64,000 bases of DNA. Origin: Dactylorhiza incarnata. Lineage: Eukaryota; Streptophyta; Magnoliopsida; Asparagales; Orchidaceae. Positions within the stretch are counted from its first letter, which is position 1; each line of letters opens with the position of its first letter. Location of the stretch: assembly GCA_033032865.1 (NCBI GenBank), contig JAWHQI010000004.1:20318001-20382000 (forward strand), written 5' to 3'. The position numbers and the translations under genes were made by a program. Below the pieces are notes generated by a model. That model was not told where the DNA came from. It worked only from the letters and a program-made list of their open reading frames with translations, and ran no database searches. This document shows positions 36,961-49,400 of this stretch, in pieces.

Positions 36961-37377
36961 GCCTCCTCCTTCAAACCGCCCAAGTGGGGCGGCCTCTTCC
37001 TTTAAACCGCGCGGGTAGGCGGCCTCCTCCTTCAGACCGCGCGGCTAGGCGGCCTCCTCCTTCAGACCGCGCGGGTAGGCGGCCTCCTCCTTCAGACCGC
37101 GCGGGTAGGCGGCCTCCTCCTTCAGACCGCGCGGGTAGGCGGCCTCCTCCTTCAGACCGCGCGGGTAGGCGGCCTCCTCCTTCAGACCGCGCGGGTAGGC
37201 GGCCTCCTCCTTCAGACCGCGCGGGTAGGCGGCCTCCTCCTTCAGACCGCGCGGGTAGGCGGCCTCCTCCTTCAGACCGCGCGGGTTGGCAGCCTCCTCC
37301 TTCAGACCGCGCGGGTAGGCGGCCTCCTCCTTCAAACCGCGTGGGTAGGCGGCCTCCTCCTTCAGACCGCGCGGGTG
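36961..37377 (+). repeat. 30-bp minisatellite in U3 of the element B 5' LTR
   Basis: There are about fourteen copies of a 30-bp unit made of GGCCTCCTCCTTCAGACCGC plus GCGGGTAGGC. The first and last copies are diverged. It lies upstream of the TATA box. The unit length is a multiple of three, so long artificial open frames run through it on both strands. Confidence 0.95.
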
Positions 37378-37425
37378 GAACTCCAGTCACCGGCTCACCG
37401 TAGGTGACGACATCGACCCAGAGCC

Positions 37426-37433
37426 TATAAATA
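37426..37433 (+). promoter_or_regulatory. TATA box of the element B 5' LTR
   Basis: TATAAATA in GAGCCTATAAATAGGACC lies between the 30-bp and 13-bp arrays. The 3' LTR copy is at 52481-52488. Confidence 0.7.
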
Positions 37434-37512
37434 GGACCCTCGACCATGAAGACGGGACAGGCAAGCTGGGGGCAAAACCGACGGCTAGAAACAGTCAGAC
37501 CGCACCAAGATG

Positions 37513-38027
37513 CGACCTGTCCGGGCGACCTATCCGGGCGACCTGTCCGGGCGACCTGTCCGGGCGACCTGTCCGGGCGACCTATCCGGGCGACCTGTCC
37601 GGGCGACCTGTCCGGGCGACCTGTCCAGCCGACCTGTCCGGGCGACCTGTCCGGGCGACCTGTCCGGGCGACCTGTCCGGGCGACCTGTCCGGGCGACCT
37701 CAGCGACCTGTCTGGGTGACCTCAGCGACCTGTCCGGGCGACCTGTCCGGGCGACCTGTCCGGGCGACCTGTCCGGGCGACCTGTCCGGGCGACCTGTCC
37801 GGGCGACCTGTCCAGGCGACCTGTCCGGGCGACCTGTTCGGGCGACCTGTCTGGGCGACCTGTCCGGGCGACCTGTCCGGGCGACCTGTCCGGGCGACCT
37901 GTCCGGGCGACCTGTCCGGGCGACCTGTCAGGGTGACCTCAGCGACCTGTCCGGGCGACCTGTCCGGGCGACCTATCCGGGCGACCTGTCCGGGCGACCT
38001 CAGCGACTTGTCCGGGTGACCTCGGCA
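37513..38027 (+). repeat. 13-bp minisatellite downstream of TATA, element B 5' LTR
   Basis: There are about 39 copies of CGACCTGTCCGGG with occasional CAGCGACC interruptions. The same array in the 3' LTR (52568-52835) has only about 20 copies. Confidence 0.93.
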
Positions 38028-38325
38028 AACAGCCAGCGCGGCTTACTCTTTTCTTACCCGCAACTCTGTTGTATTCATTCTATTTTCCATGTACTAAACA
38101 CAATGAGCTGTAATACAGATTATTAAATAAAGGGAAAGCCCGTCGCAGGAGTGGCATTTGCCGCGGCGGGCGAAGTCTGGCCTCGCCGCAAGCTAGCGGC
38201 CCTCTCTTCTTCTCTCTCACTCAGCTCTTCATTTGCGACTCAAGCAACCAGCTGCTCGACCGCTACCCCCTCTCTTTCCTCTGGGATTGAGCGTCGAGGG
38301 AGTGGGAACAATTTCGGATTCAACA

Positions 38326-38884
38326 GAAACACGCAACCTTCAGATAGCGAGTGGTTGATGAACAACAGTTGCGATGAAGATACGAGATTTGGCCTAAAAT
38401 ACGTTCAATTTTAAAATGGCCATAACTTTTGATCCGGGTGTCGGAATTCAGAAATTCAAAGCCCGACGGTTCCCCGTTCAAGCACTTTTTAGCCCCAGAT
38501 TTCAAAAATTTGGCTCCGTTTGAAAGTTATTTCAGTTTTTTCTTTCGACAATTCTTGTTTTCATGGATCATCCGTCAGAAGGCCTCGGGCATCCCTCCGA
38601 TCATCCAGAAACGTGTGTGCAAAACAAAGACATCCATCACCTATTAGCGGAGAACATTCCACTCAAAGGACAAGTGGATTCTCAACTTCATACTGCAACA
38701 ACTACTAACAACAAGCCCTCTAGCAATCACTTGGAACATTTACCGCAACTTGAAGCAGAAGAGCTCTCTATTCCTCACCATGAGTTCTATAAGGTGGGTA
38801 TGAATAATTCTCCATATCAATTTGATGGGCTAACTTTTCTTGCAGGATAATAGCAAGACCCTTCCCATTATCAAACAAATTTGT
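38326..38884 (+). other. Element B leader region of unknown origin
   Basis: No standard primer binding site is recognised after the 5' LTR; the sequence starts GAAACACGCAACC. At 38413-38436 it contains ATGGCCATAACTTTTGATCCGG, matching the start of the satellite monomer. A 95-codon open frame (38563-38850, MDHPSEGLGHPSD...) resembles nothing I know; it could be a gag remnant or chance. It has no Shine-type or splice evidence and is not annotated as a gene. Confidence 0.5.
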
Positions 38885-39062
38885 TGGGAGGTAGTTCCGA
38901 GTCGAACCTCATCCAGCCAGATCAGGTCCCATTGGGAAATTGTCCTAACTGGGCATGCCCATTTATCATCAAGGTGTTAAGAAATGGAACTTATCATCTC
39001 TAGACAAGTGTAGTCAAGTGAGGGTGAAGACATCTTGAAGCGGCGACGATCTCAAAACAGTT
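38885..39062 (+). pseudogene. Relic of integrase C-terminus in element B
   Basis: The nucleotide sequence aligns with the last ~55 codons of pol in A and C. AGCCAGATCAGGT, CTAACTGGGCATGCCCATT, TATCATCAAGGTGTTAAG, GTGAAGACATCTT and GCGACGATCTCAAAA correspond to ARSG, NWAGPF, IIKE, GEDI and GDDLK. It has frameshifts and stops. Everything upstream in gag-pol is gone, so the deletion endpoint lies within this last part of pol. Confidence 0.8.
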
Positions 39063-39407
39063 CTGTCCTTAATGATAATGCTCTCATTTGTTTGCATTTT
39101 GATATCGAATGAAGTGGATACAATACTGACACTCTTCCTTGTGGCTTGTTTGTTCCTTATTATCAAACTCACTGGACCATGGAGACATCGCCAAGTTCTG
39201 CTCGAACCCCCTCGGATTGTAGTCATTAGCGTAAAACCACGAAGATCATGTGTAGCGGGGAGTTTTCGCACACGTGTAGTGGTAGCTTGCCAATTCCCGT
39301 GCGGTGGTCTTCGGAACCTTGGATCCCGGCTGATATCCGACACACCCCTGCATCAAGGGAGGTCTAGGTGAATGTTGGCTCTATCATGCCCCGAGAGGGA
39401 TATAGTT
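39063..39407 (+). other. Post-pol conserved segment in element B
   Basis: Noncoding sequence collinear with 34928-35282 of A (opposite strand) and 61158-61484 of C. It shares GCTCGAACCCCCTCGGATTG, TAGTCATTAGCGTAAAACCA and CACACCCCTGCATCAAGG. It shows the family origin of B. Confidence 0.8.
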
Positions 39408-39827
39408 ACAGCTTTGATGATCTTTCTAAGGAAAGCAATGTCGGTATAGCCTTCGCGGCATAACCACACCTGCCCAACTGATCATCTTAGTCTGTGACCA
39501 TCGAATACTCCTAGGTACTCTCAAGCGATGCCTAAGTGGGACCCACAACTGAGTTGATCTCTCTGAGGAAAGCAATGTTCGCCTTCTAGGACCACCTGCC
39601 CAATTGATCAACTCAGCTTGTAGCCCTAGGAAAGAGAGCAGTTGAGTCGTTTACAGCCCTTATGACCACTTGAGGAAAGCAATGTTCGCCGCCTAGGCCC
39701 ACCTGCCCACTTGGTCATCTGGGTCTGTACTTCCTTTTTCTTTATTTCTACAGCTCTTATGACCACTTGAGGAAAGCAATGTTTGCCGCCTAGGCCCACC
39801 TGCCCACTTGGTCATCTGAGTCTGTAG
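39408..39827 (+). other. Array of four covarying hairpins (element B)
   Basis: The units are 39408-39495, 39545-39621, 39652-39729 and 39748-39827. Inner arms are TGATGATC/GATCATC, GAGTTGATC/GATCAACTC, ATGACCA/TGGTCAT and ATGACCA/TGGTCAT. Outer arms switch between CCC/GGG (unit 3) and CTC/GAG (unit 4). In the element's sense direction the unit order matches element A. Loops keep AGGAAAGCAATG and CACCTGCCCA. Confidence 0.8.
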
Positions 39828-40404
39828 CCATTCCTTTTTCCTTACAGGGAAATTATCTCTCTTATGATCCTCTATCATTTGGAGAAAGTGGTAACTAACA
39901 GGTACAGATATTGGCCCACTTGGTCATTTAAAAGTTGAAACACTTTTAGACCAGGCGGTTTTATCTATCAAGCCGGTCGGTTGAAAGAGTACTACAGGTT
40001 ATGAAAAATGGCTGCATAATATGCTAGCCAAGTGGGTAAAATGTATCTGGCTTTAAAGCTGGAAAGCGGGCTACAACAGGAAGCCAAAAGGCAATATTTC
40101 CGACTCGAGATAATCAAGTCAAGGCTTTCATTCTAATAGTCGGGAATTGGACTTATTGAACCTCTGGGTTGCATTCTAACTGCACGACTCGTTGCTCACG
40201 ATCAGAGCTTATGAAGATATTATCTATGGCAGTTTCAGGCCGCGATTCATCTTCACTGAGGCAATTATTCTTTTAGAGATATCTTTTCCCTGGAAGTTTT
40301 TCAGAAAGGATTTGAAGTTTTATAAAAAATAATGCTAAAAGCAAAAGATCGCATATGAATATCCGCAAGTAAGTAAAATAGAAAAAACTAACAGTTATGA
40401 ATTC
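39828..40404 (+). other. Noncoding spacer of element B before the tandem array
   Basis: No gene is seen. It includes a further partial loop-like word (GGCCCACTTGGTCAT near 39913) and AGACCAGGCGGTTTT, a form of the dispersed ACCGNNCGGT motif. Confidence 0.5.
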
Positions 40405-43400
40405 ATTTATACCTGCTCTTGAGTTCTCTTTTGCTGAGATTAGCAGGTGTTCGCGAGTTCTCTTCAGGTACTCGCGTTATGTTTTATACCTGCTGTGAGT
40501 TCTCTTTTATAGAGATTAGCAGGTGCTCGCGAGGTCTCTTCAGGTACTCGCGTTATATTTTATACCTGCTGTGAGCTCTCTTTTGCAGAAATTAGCAGGT
40601 GATCGCGAGTTCTCTTCAGGTACTCGCGTTATAGATTCTTTTGCCTGCTTTAAGTTCTCTTTTGCAGAGATTAGCAGGTACTCGCGAGGTCTCTTCAGGT
40701 ACTCGCGTTATGTTTTATACCTGCTTTGAGTTCTCTTTTGCAGAGATTAGCAGGAGTTTGCGAGTTCTCTTCAGGTACTCGCGTTATGTTTTATACCTGC
40801 TGTGAGTTCTCTTTTGCAGAGATTAGCAGGTGCTCGCGAGGTCTGTTCAGGTACTCGCGTTATATTATATTTCATACCTGCTTTGAGTTCTCTTATGCAG
40901 AGATTAGCAGGTATTCGCGAGGTCTCTTCAGGCACTCGCGTTATGTTTTATACCTGCTTTGAGTTCTCTTTTGCAGAGATTAGCAGGAGTTCACGAGTTA
41001 TCTTCATGTACTCGCGTTATGTTTTATACCTGCTTTGTGTTCTCTTTTGCAGAGATTAGCAGGTGCTCGCGAGGTCTCTTCAGGTACTCTCGTTATATTT
41101 TATACCTGTTGTGAGTTCTCTTTCGCAGAGATTAGCAGGTATTCGCGAGGTTTCTTCAGGTACTCGCGTTATGTTTTATGCCTGCTTTGAGTTCTCTTTT
41201 GCAGAGATTAGCAGGTACTCGCGAGGTCTCTTCAGGTACTCGCGTTATGTTTTATACCTGCTTTGAGTTCTCTTTTGCAGAGATTAGCATGAGTTCGCGA
41301 GTTCTCTTCAGGTACTCGCGTTATGTTTTATACCTGCTGTGAGTTCTCTTTTGCAGAGATTAGGAGGTGCTCGCGAGGTCTCTTCAGGTACTCGCGTTAT
41401 ATTATATTTCATACCTGCTTTGAGTTCTCTTGTGCAGAGATTAGCAGGTATTCGCGAGGTCTCTTCAGGCACTCGCGTTATGTTTTATACCTGCTTTGAG
41501 ATCTCTTTTGCAGAGATTAGCAGGAGTTCGCGAGTTCTCTTCAGGTACTCGCGTTATGTTTTATACCTGCTGTGAGTTCTCTTTTGCAGAGATTAGGAGG
41601 TGCTCGCGAGGTCTCTTCAGGTACTCGCGTTATATTATATTTCATACCTGCTTTGAGTTCTCTTGTGCAGAGATTAGCAGGTATTCGCGAGGTCTCTTCA
41701 GGCACTCGCGTTATGTTTTATACCTGCTTTGAGATCTCTTTTGCAGAGATTAGCAAGAGTTCGCGAGTTCTCTTCAGGTACTCGCGTTATGTTTTATACC
41801 TGCTTTGAGTTCTCTTTTGCAGAGATTAGCAGGTGCTCGCGAGGTCTCTTCAGGTACTCGAGTTATATTTTATACCTGCTGTGAGTTCTCTTTCGCAGAG
41901 AATAGCAGGTGCTCGTGAGGTCTCTTCAGGTACTCGCGTTATGTTTTATGCCTGCTTTGAGTTCTCTTTTGCAGAGATTAACAGGTGTTCGCGAGGTCTC
42001 TTCAGGTACTCGCGTTATATTATATTTCATACCTGCTTTGAGTTCTCTTGTGCAGAGATTAGCATGTATTCGCGAGGTCTCTTCAGGTACTCGCGTTATG
42101 TTTTATACCTATTGTGAGTTCTCTTTCGCAGAGATTAGCAGGTATTCGCGAGGTTTCTTCAGGTACTCGCGTTATGTTTTATACCTGCTTTGAGTTCTCT
42201 TTTGCAGAGATTAGCAGGTGTTCGCGAGGTCTCTTCAGGTACTCGCGTTATATTTTATACCTGCTGTGAGTTCTCTTTTGCAGAGAATAGCAGGTGCTCG
42301 CGAGGTCTCTTCAGGTACTCGCGTTATATTATATTTCATACCTGCATTGAGTTCTCTTATGCAGAGATTAGCAGGTATTCGCGAGGTCTCTTCAGGTACT
42401 CGCGTTATGTTTTATACCTACATTGAGTTCTTTTTTGCAGAGATTAGCAGGAGTTCGCGAGTTCTCTTCAGGTACTTGCGTTATGTTTTATACCTGCTGT
42501 GAGTTCTCTTTCGCAGAGATTAGCAGGTATTCGCGAGGTTTCTTCAGGTACTCGCGTTATGTTTTATGCCTTCTTTGAGTTCTCTTTTGCAGAGATTAGC
42601 AGGTGTCCGCGAGGTCTCTTCAGGTACTCGCGTTATATTATATTTCATACCTGCTTTGAGTTCTCTTGTGCAGAGATTAGCAGGTATTCGCGAGGTCTCT
42701 TCAGGTACTCGCGTTATGTTTTATACCTGTTGTGAGTTGTCTTTCGCAGAAATTAGCAGGTATTCGCGAGGTTTCTTCAGGTACTCGCGTTATGTTTTAT
42801 ACCTGCTTTGAGTTCTCTTTTGCAGAGATTAGCAGGTGTTCGCGAGGTCTCTTCAGGTACACGTGTTATATTTTATACCTGCTGTGAGTTCTCTTTTGCA
42901 GAGAATAGCAGGTGCCCGCGAGGTCTCTTCAGGTACTCGCGTTATATTTTATACCTGCTGTGAGTTCTCTTTTGCAGAGAATAGCAGGTGCTCGCGAGGT
43001 CTCTTCAGGTACTCGCGTTATATTATATTTCATACCTGCTTTGAGTTCTCTTGTGCAGAGATTAGTAGGTATTCGCGAGGTCTCTTCAGGAACTCGCGTT
43101 ATGTTTTATACCTACTTTGAGTTCTCTTTTGCAGAGATTAGCAGGTGCTCGCGAGGTCTCTTCAGGTACTCGCGTTATGTTTTATACCTGTTGTGTGTTC
43201 TCTTTCGCAAAGATTAGCAGGTATTCGCGAGGTTTCTTCAGGTACTCGTGTTATGTTTTATGCCTCCTTTGAGTTCTCTTTTGCAGAGATTAACAGGTGT
43301 TCGCGAGGTCTCTTCAGGTACTCGCGTTATATTATATTTCATACCTGCTTTGAGTTCTCTTGTGCAGAGATTAGCAGGTATTCGCGAGGTCTCTTCAGGT

Positions 43401-46400
43401 ACTCGCGTTATGTTTTATACCCGTTGTGAGTTCTCTTTCGCAGAGATTAGCAGGTATTCGCGAGGTTTCTTCGGGTACTCGCGTTATGTTTTATACCTTC
43501 TTTGAGTTCTCTTTTGCAGAGATTAGCAGGTGTTCGCGAGGTCTCTTCAGGTACTCGCATTATATTTTATACCTGCTGTGAGTTCTCTTTTGCAGAGAAT
43601 AGCAGGTGCTCGCGAGGTCTCTTCAGGTACTCGCGTTATATTATATTTCATACCTGCTTTGAGTTCTCTTGTGCAGAGATTAGCAGGTATTCGCGAGGTC
43701 TCTTCAGGTACTCGCGTTATGTGTTATACCTGCTTTGAGTCATCTTTTGCAGAGATTAGCAGGAGTTCGCGAGTTCTCTTCAGGTACTTGCGTTATGTTT
43801 TATACCTGCTGTGAGTTCTCTTTCGCAGAGATTAGCAGGTATTCGCGAGGTTTCTTCAGGTACTCGCGTTATGTTTTATGCCTGCTTTGAGTTCTCTTTT
43901 GCAGAGATTAGCAGGTGTTCGCGAGGTCTCTTCAGGTACTCGCGTTATATTATATTTCATACCTGCTTTGAGTTCTCTTGTGCAGAGATTAGCAGGTATT
44001 CACGAGGTCTCTTCAGGTACTCGCGTTATGTTTTATACCTGTTGTGAGTTCTCTTTCGCAGAGATTAGCAGGTATTCGCGAGGTTTCTTCAGGTACTCGC
44101 GTTATCTTTTATACCTGCTTTGAGTTCTCTTTTGCAGAGATTAGCAGGTGTTCGCGAGGTCTCTTCAGGTACACGCGTTATATTTTATACCTGCTGTGAG
44201 TTCTCTTTTGCAAAGAATAGCAGGTGCCCGCGAGGTCTCTTCAGGTACTCGAGTTATATTTTATACCTGCTGTGAGTTCTCTTTTGCAGAGAATAGCAGG
44301 TGCTCGCGAGGTCTCTTCAGGTACTCGCGTTATATTATATTTCATACCTGCTTTGAGTTCTCTTGTGCAGAGATTAGCAGGTATTTGCGAGGTCTCTTCA
44401 GGTACTCGCGTTATGTTTTATACCTGCTTTGAGTTCTCTTTTGCAGAGATTAACAGGTATTCGCGAGGTCTCTTCAGGTACTCGCGTTATGTTTTATACC
44501 TGCTTTGAGTTCTCTTTTGCAGAGATTAGCAGGAGTTCGCGAGTTCTCTTCAGGTACTCGCGTTATATTATATTTCATACCTGCTTTGAGTTCTCTTGTG
44601 CAGAGATTAACAGGTATTCGCGAGGTCTCTTCAGGTACTCGCGTTATGTTTTATACCTGCTTTGTGTTCTCTTTTGCAGAGATTAGCAGGAGTTCGCGAG
44701 TTCTCTTCAGGTACTCGCGTTATGTTTTATACCTGCTGTGAGTTCTCTTTTGCAGGGATTAGCAGGTGCTCGCGAGGTCTCTTCAGGTACTCGCGTTATG
44801 TTTTATACCTGTTGTGAGTTCTCTTTCGCAGAGATTAGCAGGTATTCGCGAGGTTTCTTCAGGTACTCGCGTTATGTTTTATACCTGCTTTGAGTTCTCT
44901 TTTGCAGAGATTAGCAGGTGTTCACGAGGTCTCTTCAGGTACTCGCGTTATATTTTATACCTGCTGTGAGTTCTCTTTTGCAGAGAATAGCAGGTGCTCG
45001 CGAGGTCTCTTCAGGTACTCGCGTTATATTATATTTCATACCTGCTTTGTGTTCTCTTGTGCAGAGATTAGCAGGTATTCACGAGGTCTCTTCAGGTACT
45101 CGCGTTATGTTTTATACCTGCTTTGAGTTCTCTTTTGTAGAGATTAGCAGATATTCGCGAGGTCTCTTCAGGTACTCGCGTTATGTTTTATACCTGCTTT
45201 GAGTTCTCTTTTGTAGAGATTAGCAGGTATTCGCGAGGTCTCTTCAGGTACTCGCATTATGTTTTATACCTGCTTTGAGTTCTCTTTTGCAGAGATTAGC
45301 AGGTATTCGCGAGGTTTCTTCAGGTACTCGCATTATATTACATTTCATACCTGCTTTAAGTTCTCTTTTGCAGAGATTAACAGGAGTTCGCGAGTTCTCT
45401 TCAGGTACTCGCGTTATGTTTTATACCTGCTGTGAGTTCTTTTTTGCAGAGATTGGCAGGTATTCGTGAGGTTTCTTCAGGTACTCGCGTTATATTTTAT
45501 ACCTGCTGTGAGCTCTCTTTTGCAGAAATTAGCAGGTGATCGCGAGTTCTCTTCAGGTACTCGCATTATAGATTCTTTTGCCTGCTTTGAGTTCTCTTTT
45601 GCAGAGATTAGCAGGTATTCGCGAGGTCTCTTCAGGTACTCGCGTTATGTTTTATACCTGCTTTGAGTTCTCTTTTGCAGAGATTAGCAGGTATTCGCGA
45701 GGTCTCTTCAGGTACTCGCGTTATGTTTTATACCTGCTTTGAGTTCACTTTTGCAAAGATTAGCAGGTATTCGCGAGGTTTCTTCAGGTACTCGCGTTAT
45801 ATTATATTTCATACCTGCTTTGAGTTCTCTTGTGCAGAGATTAGCAGGTATTCGCGAGGTCTCTTCAGGTACTCGCGTTATGTTTTATACCTGCTTTGAG
45901 TTCTCTTTTGTAGAGATTAGCAGGAGTTCGCGAGTTCTCTTCAGGTACTTGCGTTATATTTTATACCTGCTGTGAGTTCTCTTTCGCAGAGATTAGCAGG
46001 TATTCGCGAGGTCTCTTCAGGTACTCGTGTTATATTTTATACCTGCTGTGAGTTCTCTTTTGCAGAGAATAGCAGGTGGTCGAGAGGTCTCTTCAGGTAC
46101 TCGCGTTATATTATATTTCATACCTGCTTTGAGTTCTCTTGTGCAGAGATTAGCAGGTATTCGCGAGGTCTCTTCAGGTACTCGCGTTATGTCTTATACC
46201 TGCTTTGAGTTCTCTTTTGCAGAGATTAGCAGGAGTTTGCGAGTTCTCTTCGGGTACTTGCGTTATATTTTATACCTGCTGTGAGTTCTCTTTCGCAGAG
46301 ATTAGCAGGTATTCGCGAGGTTTCTTCAGGTACTCGCGTTATGTTTTATACCTGTTGTGAGTTCTCTTTCGCAGAGATTAGCAGGTATTCGCGAGGTTTC

Positions 46401-49400
46401 TTCAGGTACTCGCGTTATGTTTTATACCTGCTTTGAGTTCTCTTTTGCAGAGATTAGCAGGTGTTCGCGAGGTCTCTTCAGGTACTCGCGTTATATTTTA
46501 TACCTGCTGTGAGTTCTCTTTTGCAGAGAATAGCAGGTGCTCGCGAGGTCTCTTCAGGTACTCGCGTTATATTATATTTCATACCTGCTTTGAGTTCTCT
46601 TATGCAGAGATTAGCAGGTATTCGCGAGGTCTCTTCAGGTACTCGCGTTATGTTTTATACCTGCTTTGAGTTCTCTTTTGCAGAGATTAGCAGGTGTTTG
46701 CGAGGTCTCTTCAGGTACTCGCGTTATCGTTTATACCTGTTGTGAGTTCTCTTTTGCAGAGATTTGCAGTTATTCGCGAGTTCTCTTCAGGTACTCGCGT
46801 TATGTTTTATACCTGCTTTGAGTTATCTTTTGCAGAGATTAGCAGGAGTTCGCGAGTTCTCTTCAGGTACTTGCGTTATGTTTTATACCTGCTGTGAGTT
46901 CTCTTTCGCAGAGATTAGCAGGTATTCGCGAGGTTTCTTCAGGTACTCGCGTTATGTTTTATGCCTGCTTTGAGATCTCTTTTGCAGAGATTAGCAGGTG
47001 TTCGCGAGGTCTCTTCAGGTACTCGCGTTATATTATATTTCATACCTGCTTTGAGTTCTCTTGTGCAGAGATTAGCAGGTATTCACGAGGTCTCTTCAGG
47101 TACTCGCGTTATGTTTTATACCTGTTGTGAGTTCTCTTTCGCAGAGATCAGCAGGTATTCGCGAGGTTTCTTCAGGTACTCGCGTTATGTTTTATACCTG
47201 CTTTGAGTTCTCTTTTGCAGAGATTAGCAGGTGTTCGCGAGGTCTCTTCAGGTACCCGCGTTATATTTTATACCTGCTGTGAGTTCTCTTTTGCAGAGAA
47301 TAGCAGGTGCCCGCGAGGTCTCTTCAGGTACTCGAGTTATATTTTATACCTGCTGTGAGTTCTCTTTTGCAGAGAATAGCAGGTGCTCGCGAGGTCTCTT
47401 CAGGTACTCGCGCTATATTATATTTCATACCTGCTTCGAGTTCTCTTGTGCAGAGATTAGTAGGTATTCGCGAGGTCTCTTCAGGTACTCGCGTTATGTT
47501 TTATACCTGCTTTGAGTTCTCTTTTGCAGAGATTAGCAGGTATTCGCGAGGTTTCTTCAGGTACTCGCGTTATGTTTTATGCCTGCTTTGAGTTCTCTTT
47601 TGCAGAGATTAGCAGGTGTTCGCGAGGTCTCTTCAGGTACTCGCGATATATTATATTTCATACCTGCTTTGAGTTCTCTTGTGCAGAGATTAGCAGGTAT
47701 TCACGAGGTCTCTTCAGGTACTCGCGTTATGTTTTATACCTGTTGTGAGTTCTCTTTCGCAGAGATTAGCAGGTATTCGCGAGGTTTCTTCAGATACTCG
47801 CGTTATGTTTTATACCTGCTTTGAGTTCTCTTTTGCAGAGATTAGCAGGTGTTCGCGAGGTCTCTTCAGGTACACGCGTTATATTTTATACCTGCTGTGA
47901 GTTCTCTTTTGTAGAGAATAGCAGGTGCCCGCGAGGTCTCTTCAGGTACTCGAGTTATATTTTATACCTGCTGTGAGTTCTCTTTTGCAGAGAATAGCAG
48001 GTGCTCGCGAGGTCTCTTCAGGTACTCGCGTTATATTATATTTCATACCTGCTTTGAGTTCTCTTGTGCAGAGATTAGCAGGTATTCGCGAGGTCTCTTC
48101 AGGTACTCGCGTTATGTTTTATACCTGCTTTGAGTTCTCTTTTGCAGAGATTAGCAGGTATTCGCGAGGTCTCTTCAGGTACTCGCGTTATGTTTTATAC
48201 CTGCTTTGAGTTCTCTTTTGCAGAGATTAGCAGGAGTTCGCGAGTTCTCTTCAGGTACTCGCGTTATATTATATTTCATACCTGCTTTGAGTTCTCTTGT
48301 GCAGAGATTAACAGGTATTCGCGAGGTCTCTTCAGGTACTCGCGTTATGTTTTATACCTGCTTTGTGTTCTCTTTTGCAGAGATTAGCAGGAGTTCGCGA
48401 GTTCTCTTCAGGTACTCGTGTTATGTTTTATACCTGCTGTGAGTTCTCTTTTGCAGGGATTAGCAGGTGCTCACGAGGTCTCTTCAGGTACTCGCGTTAT
48501 GTTTTATACCTGTTGTGAGTTCTCTTTCGCAGAGATTAGCAGGTATTCGCGAGGTTTCTTCAGGTACTCGCGTTATGTTTTATACCTGCTTTGAGTTCTC
48601 TTTTGCAGAGATTAGCAGGTGTTCATGAGGTCTCATCAGGTACTCGCGTTATAATTTATACCTGCTGTGAGTTCTCTTTTGCAGAGAATAGCAGGTGCTC
48701 GCGAGGTCTCTTCAGGTACTCGCGTTATATTATATTTCATACCTGCTTTGAGTTCTCTTGTGCAGAGATTAGCAGGTATTCACGAGGTCTCTTCAGGTAC
48801 TCGCGTTATGTTTTATACCTGCTTTGAGTTCTCTTTTGTAGAGATTAGCAGGTATTCGCGAGGTCTCTTCAGGTACTCGCGTTATGTTTTATACCTGCTT
48901 TGAGTTCTCTTTTGCAGAGATTAGCAGGTATTCGCGAGGTCTCTTCAGGTACTCGCGTTATGTTTTATGCCTGCTTTGAGTTCTCTTTTGCAGAGATTAG
49001 CAGGTATTCGCGAGGTTTCTTCAGGTACTCGCATTATATTACATTTCATACCTGCTTTTAGTTCTCTTTTGCAGAGATTAACAGGAGTTCGCGAGTTCTC
49101 TTCAGGTACTCGCGTTATGTTTTATACCTGCTGTGAGTTCTTTTTTGCAGAGATTAGCAGGTATTCGTGAGGTTTCTTCAGGTACTCGCGTTATATTTTA
49201 TACCTGCTGTGAGCTCTCTTTTGCAGAAATTAGCAGGTGATCGCGAGTTCTCTTCAGGTACTCGCATTATAGATTCTTTTGCCTGCTTTGAGTTCTCTTT
49301 TGCAGAGATTAGCAGGTATTCGCGAGGTCTCTTCAGGTACTCGCATTATGTTTTATACCTGCTTTGAGTTCTCTTTTGCAGAGATTAGCAGGTATTCGCG

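Larger units (their letters stand above)
36813..38325 (+). repeat. 5' LTR of element B
   Basis: It has TG...CA ends. Compared with the 3' LTR it carries a 19-bp duplication at its very start (TGACCCAGAAATC repeated at 36817-36829 and 36834-36846) and about 19 more copies of a 13-bp unit. TATA is at 37426-37433. AATAAA near 38126 is a candidate polyadenylation signal. The last ~200 bp is homologous to the LTRs of A and C. Confidence 0.93.

Noticed and set aside
36813..36983. Extension of the element A integrase ORF to 36983
   Set aside because: The part upstream of 36812 is the start of the element B LTR; the true frame continues at 53143.
36894..37447. Pro/Arg/Gly-rich ORFs on both strands in the element B LTRs (also 51943-52508 and 37446-38126)
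   Set aside because: They are translations of the 30-bp and 13-bp minisatellites.
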